Positions 8,901 to 14,036 of a stretch of DNA of 17,735 bases are shown here, one piece after another. The translations under genes and the position numbers were made by a program. Numbering within the stretch: position 1 is the stretch's first letter; every line of letters begins with the position of its first letter. Under the pieces are notes generated by a model. That model saw only the letters and a list, made by a program, of their open reading frames with translations, searched no databases and was not told the origin of the DNA. This DNA comes from JBHHYR01 sp046757585. GTDB taxonomy: Bacteria > Desulfobacterota > Binatia > HRBIN30. Where the stretch lies: positions 1 through 17,735 of the forward strand of contig JBHHYR010000062.1 in assembly GCA_046757585.1 (NCBI GenBank), read 5' to 3'.

Positions 8901-9441
8901 AGCCGATGCCAGCACGGCGGATCTGCGCGACCGCCGTCAGCAAGAAACGGTGACCCTGGCCGGTGTGGTCCTTGCCCTGAAATTGAAGAACAGTAAGAAG
9001 GGGGACCGCTACGCCACTTTCAACCTCGAGGATCGGCTCGGCGCCGTCGAAGTCATCGCCTGGCCGGAGACCTACCGTCGCTGCGAGGCCGCTATCCATT
9101 CGGATGATCCCGTGTGCGTGACCGGAACGCTGGAGATCGGGGAAGAGCGCTGCCAGGTGATCGCGGATTCTGTCACGGCGCTCCTGGAGGCACGCGAGAA
9201 GGCGACCAAGCAAGTACACTTTGCCTTGCGGGCCGAGCGACTTCAGGAAGAACAACTACGCGCCCTGCGTGCCACCCTGACGCGGCACCAGGGTCCCTGC
9301 AGCGCATTTCTGCATCTGCTGTTGGCAGACCGGACGGAGACCGTCATCGCGCTGCCGGCGGACTTGAAAGTTGCGGCGACCGAGCGCATGGTGGAAGATG
9401 TGGAGCGCTTGTTCGGCAACGGAGTAACGTCGTTTCTGTGA
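5953..9441 (+). CDS. dnaE: DNA polymerase III alpha subunit
   Basis: DnaE is the catalytic subunit of the replicative DNA polymerase. The 1162-residue length fits the DnaE1 type. Domains in order: PHP (about 1-280) with 'LHVHTKYSLLDG', 'TDHGN', 'GCEVY', 'NHHLILLA', 'SGCLASE' and 'TNDCHYL'; the family C polymerase core with PGRGSAAGS near 370, catalytic PDIDMDF (Asp410, Asp412) and the third Asp566 in 'KFDFLGLKTLT'; a tandem helix-hairpin-helix region near 840-890; a beta-clamp binding motif QMGLF (926-930); and an OB-fold near 995-1070. The PHP metal-ligand motifs (including His7, His9, Asp40, His41, Glu66, Cys141, Asp208 and His210) appear intact, unlike in E. coli. The start is an ATG six bases after GAGGGG (5941-5946). 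The stop overlaps the hflX start, so the two are probably translationally coupled. Confidence 0.98.
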   Translation: MSFVHLHVHTKYSLLDGANKTEALVARVRAAGMPAVAMTDHGNMFGAIEFYRKASAAGVKPILGCEVYVAPKSRHDKRGGRADDFEAGGNHHLILLAMNAEGYRNLCRLVTLGYTEGFYYKPRVDQELLRAFNGGLIALSGCLASEVNQAIAAGRIERAREVMCAYRTIFDGRYYVEVQDNRLPQQEHANRELKSLARELSLPLVATNDCHYLEPDDAKAHEVLLCIQTGKTLSDEKRWRFETDQLYVKDAEQMRNAFADCPEAIANTLEIAQRCTLTLTFGKYQFPAFATSSHESLEDHLDRVARDGLAARLTVLRRREGWTADGEQAYQQRLEHELKIIKDMGFAGYFLIVADFTGYARQQGIPVGPGRGSAAGSLVAYALGITDLDPLPYHLLFERFLNPERKSMPDIDMDFCFERRDEVIRYVREKYGEDRVAQIITFGTLKGKQVIKDVGRVLGFSYADTDRLAKLYPAPKQGKDFPLAVALQMESRLRQVRTRGAREEQLFDYALRLEGLLRHASKHAAGIVIGERPLIESLPLFVDKDGAVMTQYAYSDVEAIGLIKFDFLGLKTLTMIHDVVERIRKGRGVEIDVSNLPLDDRPAYALIARGDTVGVFQMESGGMRKLLTQLRPSSFEDLIAVLALFRPGPLDSGMVEQFIKRKHGKEPIKYLHPALEPILRETYGVIVYQEQVMQIAQALAGYSLGDADNLRRAMGKKKKAEMEREESRFISGAVARQIPKKLAREISDQMKTFAAYGFNKSHSAAYALVSYQTAYLRAHFPEEFMAGLMTLEMGDTDKTYKNIAACRERGITILPPDVNESREDFTVGQARENGRRPVRFGLGAVRGVGSKAIEAIVAARADGGFTSLGDFCQRVQSQQVNKRVIESLIKCGAFDFTGEPRQRLFEGLDRTCQWAGQGHRPQTRNQMGLFAAGSVAALQRQPPPLPPVPEWDGKQRLRAERETLGFFITGHPLDKYAQDVRRLADASTADLRDRRQQETVTLAGVVLALKLKNSKKGDRYATFNLEDRLGAVEVIAWPETYRRCEAAIHSDDPVCVTGTLEIGEERCQVIADSVTALLEAREKATKQVHFALRAERLQEEQLRALRATLTRHQGPCSAFLHLLLADRTETVIALPADLKVAATERMVEDVERLFGNGVTSFL

Positions 9442-10790
9442 GCCGCACTCCCATCCCTCCGCCAGAGGTTCCTCGGCCTTCGCCGCCCGCGCCCGGGCAG
9501 CGGGTTGCTGTGTCCAGCTGCGCCGCGGGGCGGGAGCGTGCGGTGCTGGTCGGTACACCGGGCGAGCAGCATGGCGTGTTGGGCGACGAGGAGGCGCTTG
9601 CGGAGCTGAAACGGCTCGCCGATACCGCGGGAGTGGCCGTAGTGGGCACCGCCGTGCAGACCGTGCGCCGTGCCAATCCCGCAACGTTCATCGGCTCGGG
9701 AAAAGTACGGGATATTCGCACGCTCGTTCAGGATGTCGGTGCGAACGTCGCGATCTTCGACGAGCGTCTGTCGCCGGCCCAGCAGCGCAATCTGGAAAGC
9801 GGATTGGGCGTGAAGGTGATCGACCGCAGCCAGCTCATCCTTGACATCTTTGCGCAGCGGGCCCACAGCCTTGCCGGCAAGCTTCAGGTCGAGCTGGCGC
9901 AGTTGCAGTATTTGCTGCCACGGCTGACGCGGCAGTGGCAGCATCTGTCCCGCCTCGGCGGTGGCGTCGGTACGCGGGGACCCGGTGAGACGCAGCTGGA
10001 AGTCGACCGCCGCCGCGTGCGTACCCGCCTGGCCGGGTTGCGGCGGCGCCTGGATCAGGTATCGCGTACACGCAGCCTGCACCGGCAAAGCCGGGCCAGC
10101 GTGCCGTATCCAACCGTGGCGCTGGTCGGGTACACGAACTCCGGCAAGTCGACGCTGATGAACCGCCTGACCGCGGCTGGCGTGACCGTAGAGGACAGGC
10201 TGTTCGCCACCCTCGACCCGACCGTGCGCCGCCTACCGTTGCCCAGCGGTGGTGTCGCGCTACTCATCGATACCGTCGGATTCATCGACAGACTGCCACA
10301 CGGTTTCATCGACGCCTTCAAAAGCACCCTGGAAGAGGTCCGAACGGCCGACCTCCTGCTGCACGTGGTCGACGTGAGCAGTCTTCACGCGGCGGAACAA
10401 AGGCAGGTCGTGGAGCAGGTGCTGCGCGAGTTGGGCGTCGGCGCAGCGCCGCGGATCACGGTGTACAACAAGATCGATCGGCTGCCGCCGGGCCATCGGC
10501 CGCCGGTTGGAGAAGGCCTCCACTGTACGATCTCAGCGCGAACGGGGGAAGGGGTGGCGGCGCTTTTGGAGGCGATCGGCCGCGTGCTGGAAGCCGGCCG
10601 CCAGCATCTGCACCTGCGCATTCCCAGCAGCCGCGGGGATCTGGTTGCCCGCCTGCACCGCGCCGGCACGGTGCTGCGCGAAGAGTATTCGGATGGGCAG
10701 GTCGAGGTGACCGCACTGGTGCCGCCGAAGCTGGCCGGGCAGGTGCGCCGGGCGCTGGCGCGTGGAGCGGTACACCCTGTACGCGGGTGA
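9438..10790 (+). CDS. hflX: GTPase HflX (ribosome-associated)
   Basis: HflX is a GTPase that binds the 50S subunit and splits or rescues stalled ribosomes under stress. The GTG at 9438 overlaps the dnaE stop as GTGA and gives 450 residues. A Pro-rich tail (about residues 4-20) precedes the HflX N-terminal domain, recognisable by 'NPATFIGSGKV', 'FDERLSPAQQRNLE' and 'VKVIDRSQLILDIF'. Next come the family signature RGPGETQLE and a basic coiled-coil-like helix. The GTPase domain has GYTNSGKS (231-238), DTVGF (278-282) and NKID (344-347). About 90 C-terminal residues complete the protein. No separate ribosome-binding site is needed if it is coupled to dnaE. An in-frame opening upstream (from 9114) lies inside dnaE and is not the real start. 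Confidence 0.95.
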   Translation: MSRTPIPPPEVPRPSPPAPGQRVAVSSCAAGRERAVLVGTPGEQHGVLGDEEALAELKRLADTAGVAVVGTAVQTVRRANPATFIGSGKVRDIRTLVQDVGANVAIFDERLSPAQQRNLESGLGVKVIDRSQLILDIFAQRAHSLAGKLQVELAQLQYLLPRLTRQWQHLSRLGGGVGTRGPGETQLEVDRRRVRTRLAGLRRRLDQVSRTRSLHRQSRASVPYPTVALVGYTNSGKSTLMNRLTAAGVTVEDRLFATLDPTVRRLPLPSGGVALLIDTVGFIDRLPHGFIDAFKSTLEEVRTADLLLHVVDVSSLHAAEQRQVVEQVLRELGVGAAPRITVYNKIDRLPPGHRPPVGEGLHCTISARTGEGVAALLEAIGRVLEAGRQHLHLRIPSSRGDLVARLHRAGTVLREEYSDGQVEVTALVPPKLAGQVRRALARGAVHPVRG

Positions 10791-10868
10791 CCGCCGCCAC
10801 CGCAGTCGCCCAGCGGCCGTGACGCTTTGCGCCGGTCACAGCGCCCCGCCGCGGATCGTGATTGCTCG

Positions 10869-11432
10869 ATGCTGACGCTACCGAACTTCTTGACGCTCTT
10901 GCGCATCGTGGCGATTCCCGCGTTCCTCATCCTGGTCAGCAACCACCGCTACGCCGCTGGCCTGGTTCTGTTCATGGCGGCTGGCGTCACCGATACGGTG
11001 GACGGTGTGCTTGCACGCTTGACGAACGCAAAGAGTGAGCTGGGGGCAACGATGGATCCCCTGGCGGACAAGCTGCTGCTCCTCAGCTCCTTCGTGGTGC
11101 TCGCGTGGCTCGACGCGATCCCCTCCTGGCTCCTGATTCTCGTGCTTACACGGGACGTGGTGATCCTCTCTGGGTATCTGGTCATCTATTTCGTCAACAC
11201 CCCGATGGAGATCGATCCGACGTTCGTTGGCAAGCTGAACACCTTCTGCGAGATGTTCGCGATCGGATTTGCCTTGCTGGCGTTGGCGCGTCCGGATATG
11301 CCGATGGCAACGATCAACCTGGTGACGTGGTATCTCACGGGCGCGACGGCTACCATCTCCGGCGTCCACTATGTCTATAGCGGCCTGCTGTGGTATCAGC
11401 GGCAAGGCACAACGCCGGATGCATCGAAGTGA
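10869..11432 (+). CDS. CDP-alcohol phosphatidyltransferase family protein (PgsA-like)
   Basis: This integral membrane enzyme transfers a phosphatidyl group from CDP-diacylglycerol to an alcohol; the closest role is phosphatidylglycerophosphate synthase, the first step to phosphatidylglycerol. The 187 residues include the complete family signature D-x2-DG-x2-AR-x8-G-x3-D-x3-D at residues 42-67 (Asp42, Asp45, Gly46, Ala49, Arg50, Gly59, Asp63, Asp67). Several hydrophobic helices surround it, and the N-terminus 'MLTLPNFLTLLRI' is typical of PgsA. The ATG at 10869 is preferred over a start 14 codons upstream because it gives that canonical N-terminus, although its ribosome-binding site is weak. 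The second half ('RDVVILSGYLVIYFV', 'VGKLNTFCEM') is less like classical PgsA, so the alcohol acceptor is not certain. The LolA-like gene starts 15 bases after the stop. Confidence 0.85.
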   Translation: MLTLPNFLTLLRIVAIPAFLILVSNHRYAAGLVLFMAAGVTDTVDGVLARLTNAKSELGATMDPLADKLLLLSSFVVLAWLDAIPSWLLILVLTRDVVILSGYLVIYFVNTPMEIDPTFVGKLNTFCEMFAIGFALLALARPDMPMATINLVTWYLTGATATISGVHYVYSGLLWYQRQGTTPDASK

Positions 11433-11447
11433 GAGGTGAGGTGACTG

Positions 11448-12263
11448 ATGACGCGATACCTCTTGGCAACTGTCCTGCTGATGCTGATACCGGGGTCGGG
11501 GTGCGGGGCACAGCCGGCCGCCGGTGCACAAACAGCGCGTGAGCTCCTAGACGAGGTCCACCGGCTCAACGAGACGACGCGCAAGTGGACTGACCGGACA
11601 CAGCGACTGAAGCTGCGCATCGTCAACCGCCGTGGCGGCGAACGTACGCGTACGCTCGTCATCTATCTGAAGAAATATCCACAGGACCGGAACCGCACGA
11701 TCCTCTTCTTCGAGTCGCCACCCGAGGTCAGGGGCGTCGGCTTCTTGCAGTGGACCGACCCGCACGCCAAGGATGCGCAGTGGCTCTACCTTCCCGAGCT
11801 CAAACGTGTCCGGCAGATCAGTGGCGGCGCCCGGCGGGAGAGCTTTGTCGGGACGGATTTTAGCTTCAATGACCTGGCCATCATCGGTCAGATCACGGAC
11901 TGGACGGAGAGTGATGCGAGTGCCACACTTGTGCGGGACGAGGACCTCGATGGACAGCCCTGCCACGTGGTGGAGTTTACCCCGACAGGGAAGGATGTTG
12001 GGTACGGGAGAATCGTCACGTGGTTGAGGACCAATGATCTCGTGATCGTCAAGTACTCCATGCATGACACGGCGGGCCGCCAGGAAAAAGTCCTGACCTT
12101 GAGCGACATTCGCAAAGTCGGGGAAATTCCGACCGCCTTTCACATGGAGATGCGAAACGTCGAGAGTGGAAGCCACACGGTCGTCGATTTCAGCGAGGTG
12201 CAGTACAACAGCGGCATCAAGGACGCACGGTTCACGCAGCGCGCCCTGGAGCGAGGACTGTAA
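11448..12263 (+). CDS. Outer membrane lipoprotein-sorting protein (LolA-like fold)
   Basis: This 271-residue exported protein belongs, by its sequence pattern, to the LolA-like 'outer membrane lipoprotein-sorting' family, often found with RND/MMPL-type exporters in diderm bacteria. A Sec signal peptide is clear: Arg3, then a hydrophobic core 'YLLATVLLMLIPG'. The following 'GSGC' resembles a lipobox but has Gly at -3 instead of the usual Leu/Val/Ile, so it may be cleaved by signal peptidase I near 'QPAAGA' or be an unusual lipoprotein. The mature part is rich in beta-strands and carries 'YLPELKRVRQISGG' and 'ESFVGTDFSFNDLA', which are characteristic of the family. GAGGTG repeats at 11433-11443 precede the ATG. 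No transporter gene is nearby, so its client is unknown. It appears to end the transcription unit before the pyr promoter. Confidence 0.82.
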   Translation: MTRYLLATVLLMLIPGSGCGAQPAAGAQTARELLDEVHRLNETTRKWTDRTQRLKLRIVNRRGGERTRTLVIYLKKYPQDRNRTILFFESPPEVRGVGFLQWTDPHAKDAQWLYLPELKRVRQISGGARRESFVGTDFSFNDLAIIGQITDWTESDASATLVRDEDLDGQPCHVVEFTPTGKDVGYGRIVTWLRTNDLVIVKYSMHDTAGRQEKVLTLSDIRKVGEIPTAFHMEMRNVESGSHTVVDFSEVQYNSGIKDARFTQRALERGL

Positions 12264-12330
12264 CCGGTGGAATCACCCAGGAGCTGCGTACGGGGGGCGA
12301 GCGGTGCTCCTTGCCCTCGCCGAAACGCTA

Positions 12331-12359
12331 TTGACTTAGACACGCGGCAACGGTAGACG
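12331..12359 (+). promoter_or_regulatory. Candidate promoter of the pyr operon
   Basis: TTGACT (12331-12336) matches the -35 consensus at five of six positions. A 17-base spacer leads to TAGACG (12354-12359), which matches the -10 at three of six. Transcription would start near 12366, about 25 bases before the PyrR-binding hairpin, which is the arrangement expected for a PyrR attenuator. The upstream stretch 12264-12330 holds only a weak six-pair hairpin (12296-12301 with 12316-12321) with no T-run. Confidence 0.5.
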
Positions 12360-12389
12360 TAAGACTGACTGCGGTAACAGCGCGAACGA

Positions 12390-12420
12390 CCTTTAAGCTG
12401 GTCCGGTGAGGCCAGGAAGG
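12390..12420 (+). promoter_or_regulatory. PyrR-binding RNA hairpin (anti-antiterminator)
   Basis: The element has the architecture of the PyrR binding loop known from Bacillus pyr leaders. The lower stem CCTT (12390-12393) pairs with AAGG (12417-12420), with an asymmetric internal bulge. The upper stem CTGG (12398-12401) pairs with CCAG (12412-12415), closing a loop that contains TCCGGTGAGG, close to the conserved UCCnGnGAGG core. In the known mechanism, PyrR with UMP or UTP stabilises this hairpin, which prevents the antiterminator and lets the terminator form. The downstream pyrR gene and terminator fit this fully. Confidence 0.88.
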
Positions 12421-12474
12421 CTGGAAATGAAGCTCGTACTACATAGTATTGGAATGGTGTAAAGCCTCCTCGGG
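12402..12474 (+). promoter_or_regulatory. Potential antiterminator pairing of the pyr attenuator
   Basis: Bases 12402-12412, in the loop and 3' side of the PyrR hairpin, are complementary to 12464-12474, the 5' arm of the terminator. Ten of eleven positions pair (two of them G-U) with one U-C mismatch at 12407/12469. Forming it would break both the PyrR hairpin and the terminator, giving read-through into pyrR-pyrB-pyrC-carA-carB when PyrR is not bound. Read by eye; no folding energy was computed. Confidence 0.65.
12427..12462 (+). CDS. Possible 11-codon leader peptide in the pyr attenuator
   Basis: An ATG at 12427 opens a frame encoding MKLVLHSIGMV that ends in TAA at 12460-12462, one base before the region that pairs in the antiterminator and two before the terminator stem. 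AGGAAGG (12414-12420) lies six bases upstream as a Shine-Dalgarno-like sequence and includes the 3' strand of the PyrR hairpin. A ribosome stopping here would cover the terminator 5' arm. Frames this short arise by chance, so translation is speculation. Confidence 0.2.
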   Translation: MKLVLHSIGMV

Positions 12475-12493
12475 GCACGAGGAGGTTTTTTTT
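12465..12493 (+). terminator. Intrinsic terminator of the pyr attenuator
   Basis: CCTCCTCG (12465-12472) and CGAGGAGG (12478-12485) form a perfect eight-pair stem around a five-base loop, followed directly by eight T (12486-12493). This is a textbook rho-independent terminator, placed eight bases before the pyrR start and so acting as an attenuator. Its 3' arm also contains AGGAGG, the only Shine-Dalgarno-like sequence ahead of pyrR. Confidence 0.95.
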
Positions 12494-12500
12494 CGCTCGT

Positions 12501-13049
12501 ATGGCCGACAACGAACGGGTGGTCATGGACGCGCGGGCAGTCGACCGCGCGCTCACACGGGTGGCACATGAGGTACTGGAGCGCAACAAGGGCGCCATGG
12601 GCTTGGCGCTGGTCGGCGTCCGCTCGCGCGGTGTGCACCTGGCGAGACGGCTGCAGTCCAAACTGCGGGCAATCGAGAACGGCGACGTCCCGATGGGCAT
12701 AATGGACATCACGCTGTATCGCGACGACCTCAGCCGCAGCCGGCAGCAGCCGGAGGTGCGCGCCACGCAGATCCCGTTCGCCGTAGACGATCTGCAGGTC
12801 GTGCTTGTCGACGACGTCCTGTTCACCGGCAGGACCATCCGTGCCGCCCTGGATGCCTTGACCGATTTCGGGCGGCCGCGCAGCGTGCAACTCGCCGTCC
12901 TTGTCGACCGCGGCCACCGGGAGCTGCCGATCCGTGCGGACTATGTCGGAAAGAATCTGCCCACGGCGGTCACGGAGTCGGTCCACGTCCGACTGGTCGA
13001 AAGCGACGGGCGCGACGAGGTGGTGATCACCCGTTCCGAGGAGCCTTGA
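12501..13049 (+). CDS. pyrR: Bifunctional pyr operon regulator / uracil phosphoribosyltransferase PyrR
   Basis: PyrR binds UMP/UTP and the pyr leader RNA to promote termination, and many members also convert uracil and PRPP to UMP. The 182-residue product is of normal length. The N-terminus runs 'VVMDARAVDRALTRVAHEVLERN', followed by 'GVRSRGVHLA', typical of PyrR. The PRPP loop is VVLVDDVLFTGRT (residues 100-112, with Asp104 and Asp105). 'VLVDRGHRELPIRADYVGKNLPT' is the strongly conserved C-terminal signature. Start 12501 keeps the alignment with known PyrR proteins. The nearest Shine-Dalgarno-like sequence, AGGAGG, sits inside the terminator 3' arm and 15 bases away, which is long. pyrB starts two bases after the stop. 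The leader hairpin and terminator upstream are its expected target. Confidence 0.96.
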   Translation: MADNERVVMDARAVDRALTRVAHEVLERNKGAMGLALVGVRSRGVHLARRLQSKLRAIENGDVPMGIMDITLYRDDLSRSRQQPEVRATQIPFAVDDLQVVLVDDVLFTGRTIRAALDALTDFGRPRSVQLAVLVDRGHRELPIRADYVGKNLPTAVTESVHVRLVESDGRDEVVITRSEEP

Positions 13050-13050
13050 C

Positions 13051-14031
13051 ATGGCCTTTACACATCAGCATCTGCTCGGCCTCGAAGACGTTACCCGCGA
13101 AGAGTTCACCTTCCTGTTGGATACGGCGGTATCCTTCAAGGAAATATCTGATCGCGATATCAAGAAGGTGCCAACGCTGCGCGGCAAGACCATCGTGAGC
13201 TTGTTCTATGAGCCGAGCACGCGCACCCGGGCGTCCTTCGAAATTGCAGCCAAGCGGATGAGCGCCGACTTCATTAGCCTGTCGGCCGCGACGAGTAGTG
13301 CTACGAAAGGGGAAACCCTGCTCGATACCGCGCGCAACCTGGCGGCGATGCGGCCCGACGCGATCATTCTCCGCCACGCGGCGGCTGGTGCGCCGCACTT
13401 CCTCGCCCGCCGGCTCGCCTGTCCCGTCATCAACGCGGGCGACGGTGCCCATGAGCATCCGACGCAAGGGCTCCTGGACGCCCTGACCATCCGCGAGCGC
13501 AAGGGGCGCATCGAGGGCCTCACCGTGGCGATCGTCGGCGACATCCTGCACAGCCGCGTGGCGCGTTCGAATCTCTTTGCACTCAAGACACTGGGCGCCA
13601 CCGTGCGCTTGGTCGGGCCACCAACCTTGGTGCCCACGGAGTTGCAAGCGTGGGCCGACACGACGAGCAACCTGGCCGAAGGGGCCCGCGGCGCCGATGT
13701 CATTATGATGCTGCGCATCCAGCGGGAACGCCAGGGTGCGAACTTCCTGCCGACGCTCGATGAATACGCTCGCTACTTCTGCTTGACCGAGCGAGTGGTC
13801 GCCGGCGCCAAGCCCGACGTAATCATCCTCCATCCAGGGCCGCTCAACCGGGGGGTGGAGATCGCCAGCGAGGTAGCCGACGGCCCGTACTCGATGATCA
13901 TGGACCAAGTCACGAACGGTATCGCGGTGCGTATGGCCGTGCTCTATCTCTTGGTCAACCGGCCGAAGACAGCCGTCGGGACCGAAGAGGCCCGTGCGCC
14001 AGTGCGACGGCTGCGCCGGAAGGCGGGGTGA
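13051..14031 (+). CDS. pyrB: Aspartate carbamoyltransferase catalytic subunit
   Basis: PyrB condenses carbamoyl phosphate with L-aspartate to give carbamoyl aspartate, the first committed pyrimidine step. The 326-residue product carries the carbamoyl-phosphate motif STRTR (56-60) in 'FYEPSTRTRASFE', the flexible loop Lys86 in 'SSATKGETLLDTARN', 'HPTQGLLDALTI' and the late 'HPGPLNRGVEI'. GAGGAG (13038-13043) is a good ribosome-binding site seven bases from the ATG, and only one base separates the pyrR stop from this start. About 20 C-terminal residues are basic and not part of the conserved fold. No pyrI regulatory-subunit gene is adjacent, so it is likely a trimeric enzyme or one that associates with the neighbouring dihydroorotase, as in some bacteria (inference). 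Confidence 0.97.
   Translation: MAFTHQHLLGLEDVTREEFTFLLDTAVSFKEISDRDIKKVPTLRGKTIVSLFYEPSTRTRASFEIAAKRMSADFISLSAATSSATKGETLLDTARNLAAMRPDAIILRHAAAGAPHFLARRLACPVINAGDGAHEHPTQGLLDALTIRERKGRIEGLTVAIVGDILHSRVARSNLFALKTLGATVRLVGPPTLVPTELQAWADTTSNLAEGARGADVIMMLRIQRERQGANFLPTLDEYARYFCLTERVVAGAKPDVIILHPGPLNRGVEIASEVADGPYSMIMDQVTNGIAVRMAVLYLLVNRPKTAVGTEEARAPVRRLRRKAG
14025..14030 (+). promoter_or_regulatory. Likely pyrC ribosome-binding site
   Basis: GGGGTG lies six bases before the ATG at 14037 and overlaps the pyrB stop region. It favours 14037 over the GTG at 14028, which is preceded at the right distance by no comparable sequence but would overlap the pyrB stop as GTGA. Confidence 0.4.
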
Positions 14032-14036
14032 CCGGC

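Noticed and set aside
10787..10839. GTGACCG and CGGTCAC inverted arms in the hflX to CDP-alcohol transferase gap as a terminator
   Set aside because: The loop would be about 39 bases and no T-run follows; it is too weak to call a terminator.
12296..12321. GGCGAG/CTCGCC hairpin after the LolA-like gene as its terminator
   Set aside because: Only six pairs, a 14-base loop and no T-run; the pyr promoter candidate follows almost at once.
13027..13908. A 293-codon open frame on the minus strand opposite pyrB
   Set aside because: It overlaps pyrB with no conserved motif of its own and no ribosome-binding site.
14028..14036. GTG start for pyrC overlapping the pyrB stop
   Set aside because: Possible, but the ATG at 14037 has GGGGTG at good spacing; the difference is only three residues, so it is kept as an alternative and not as a separate feature.
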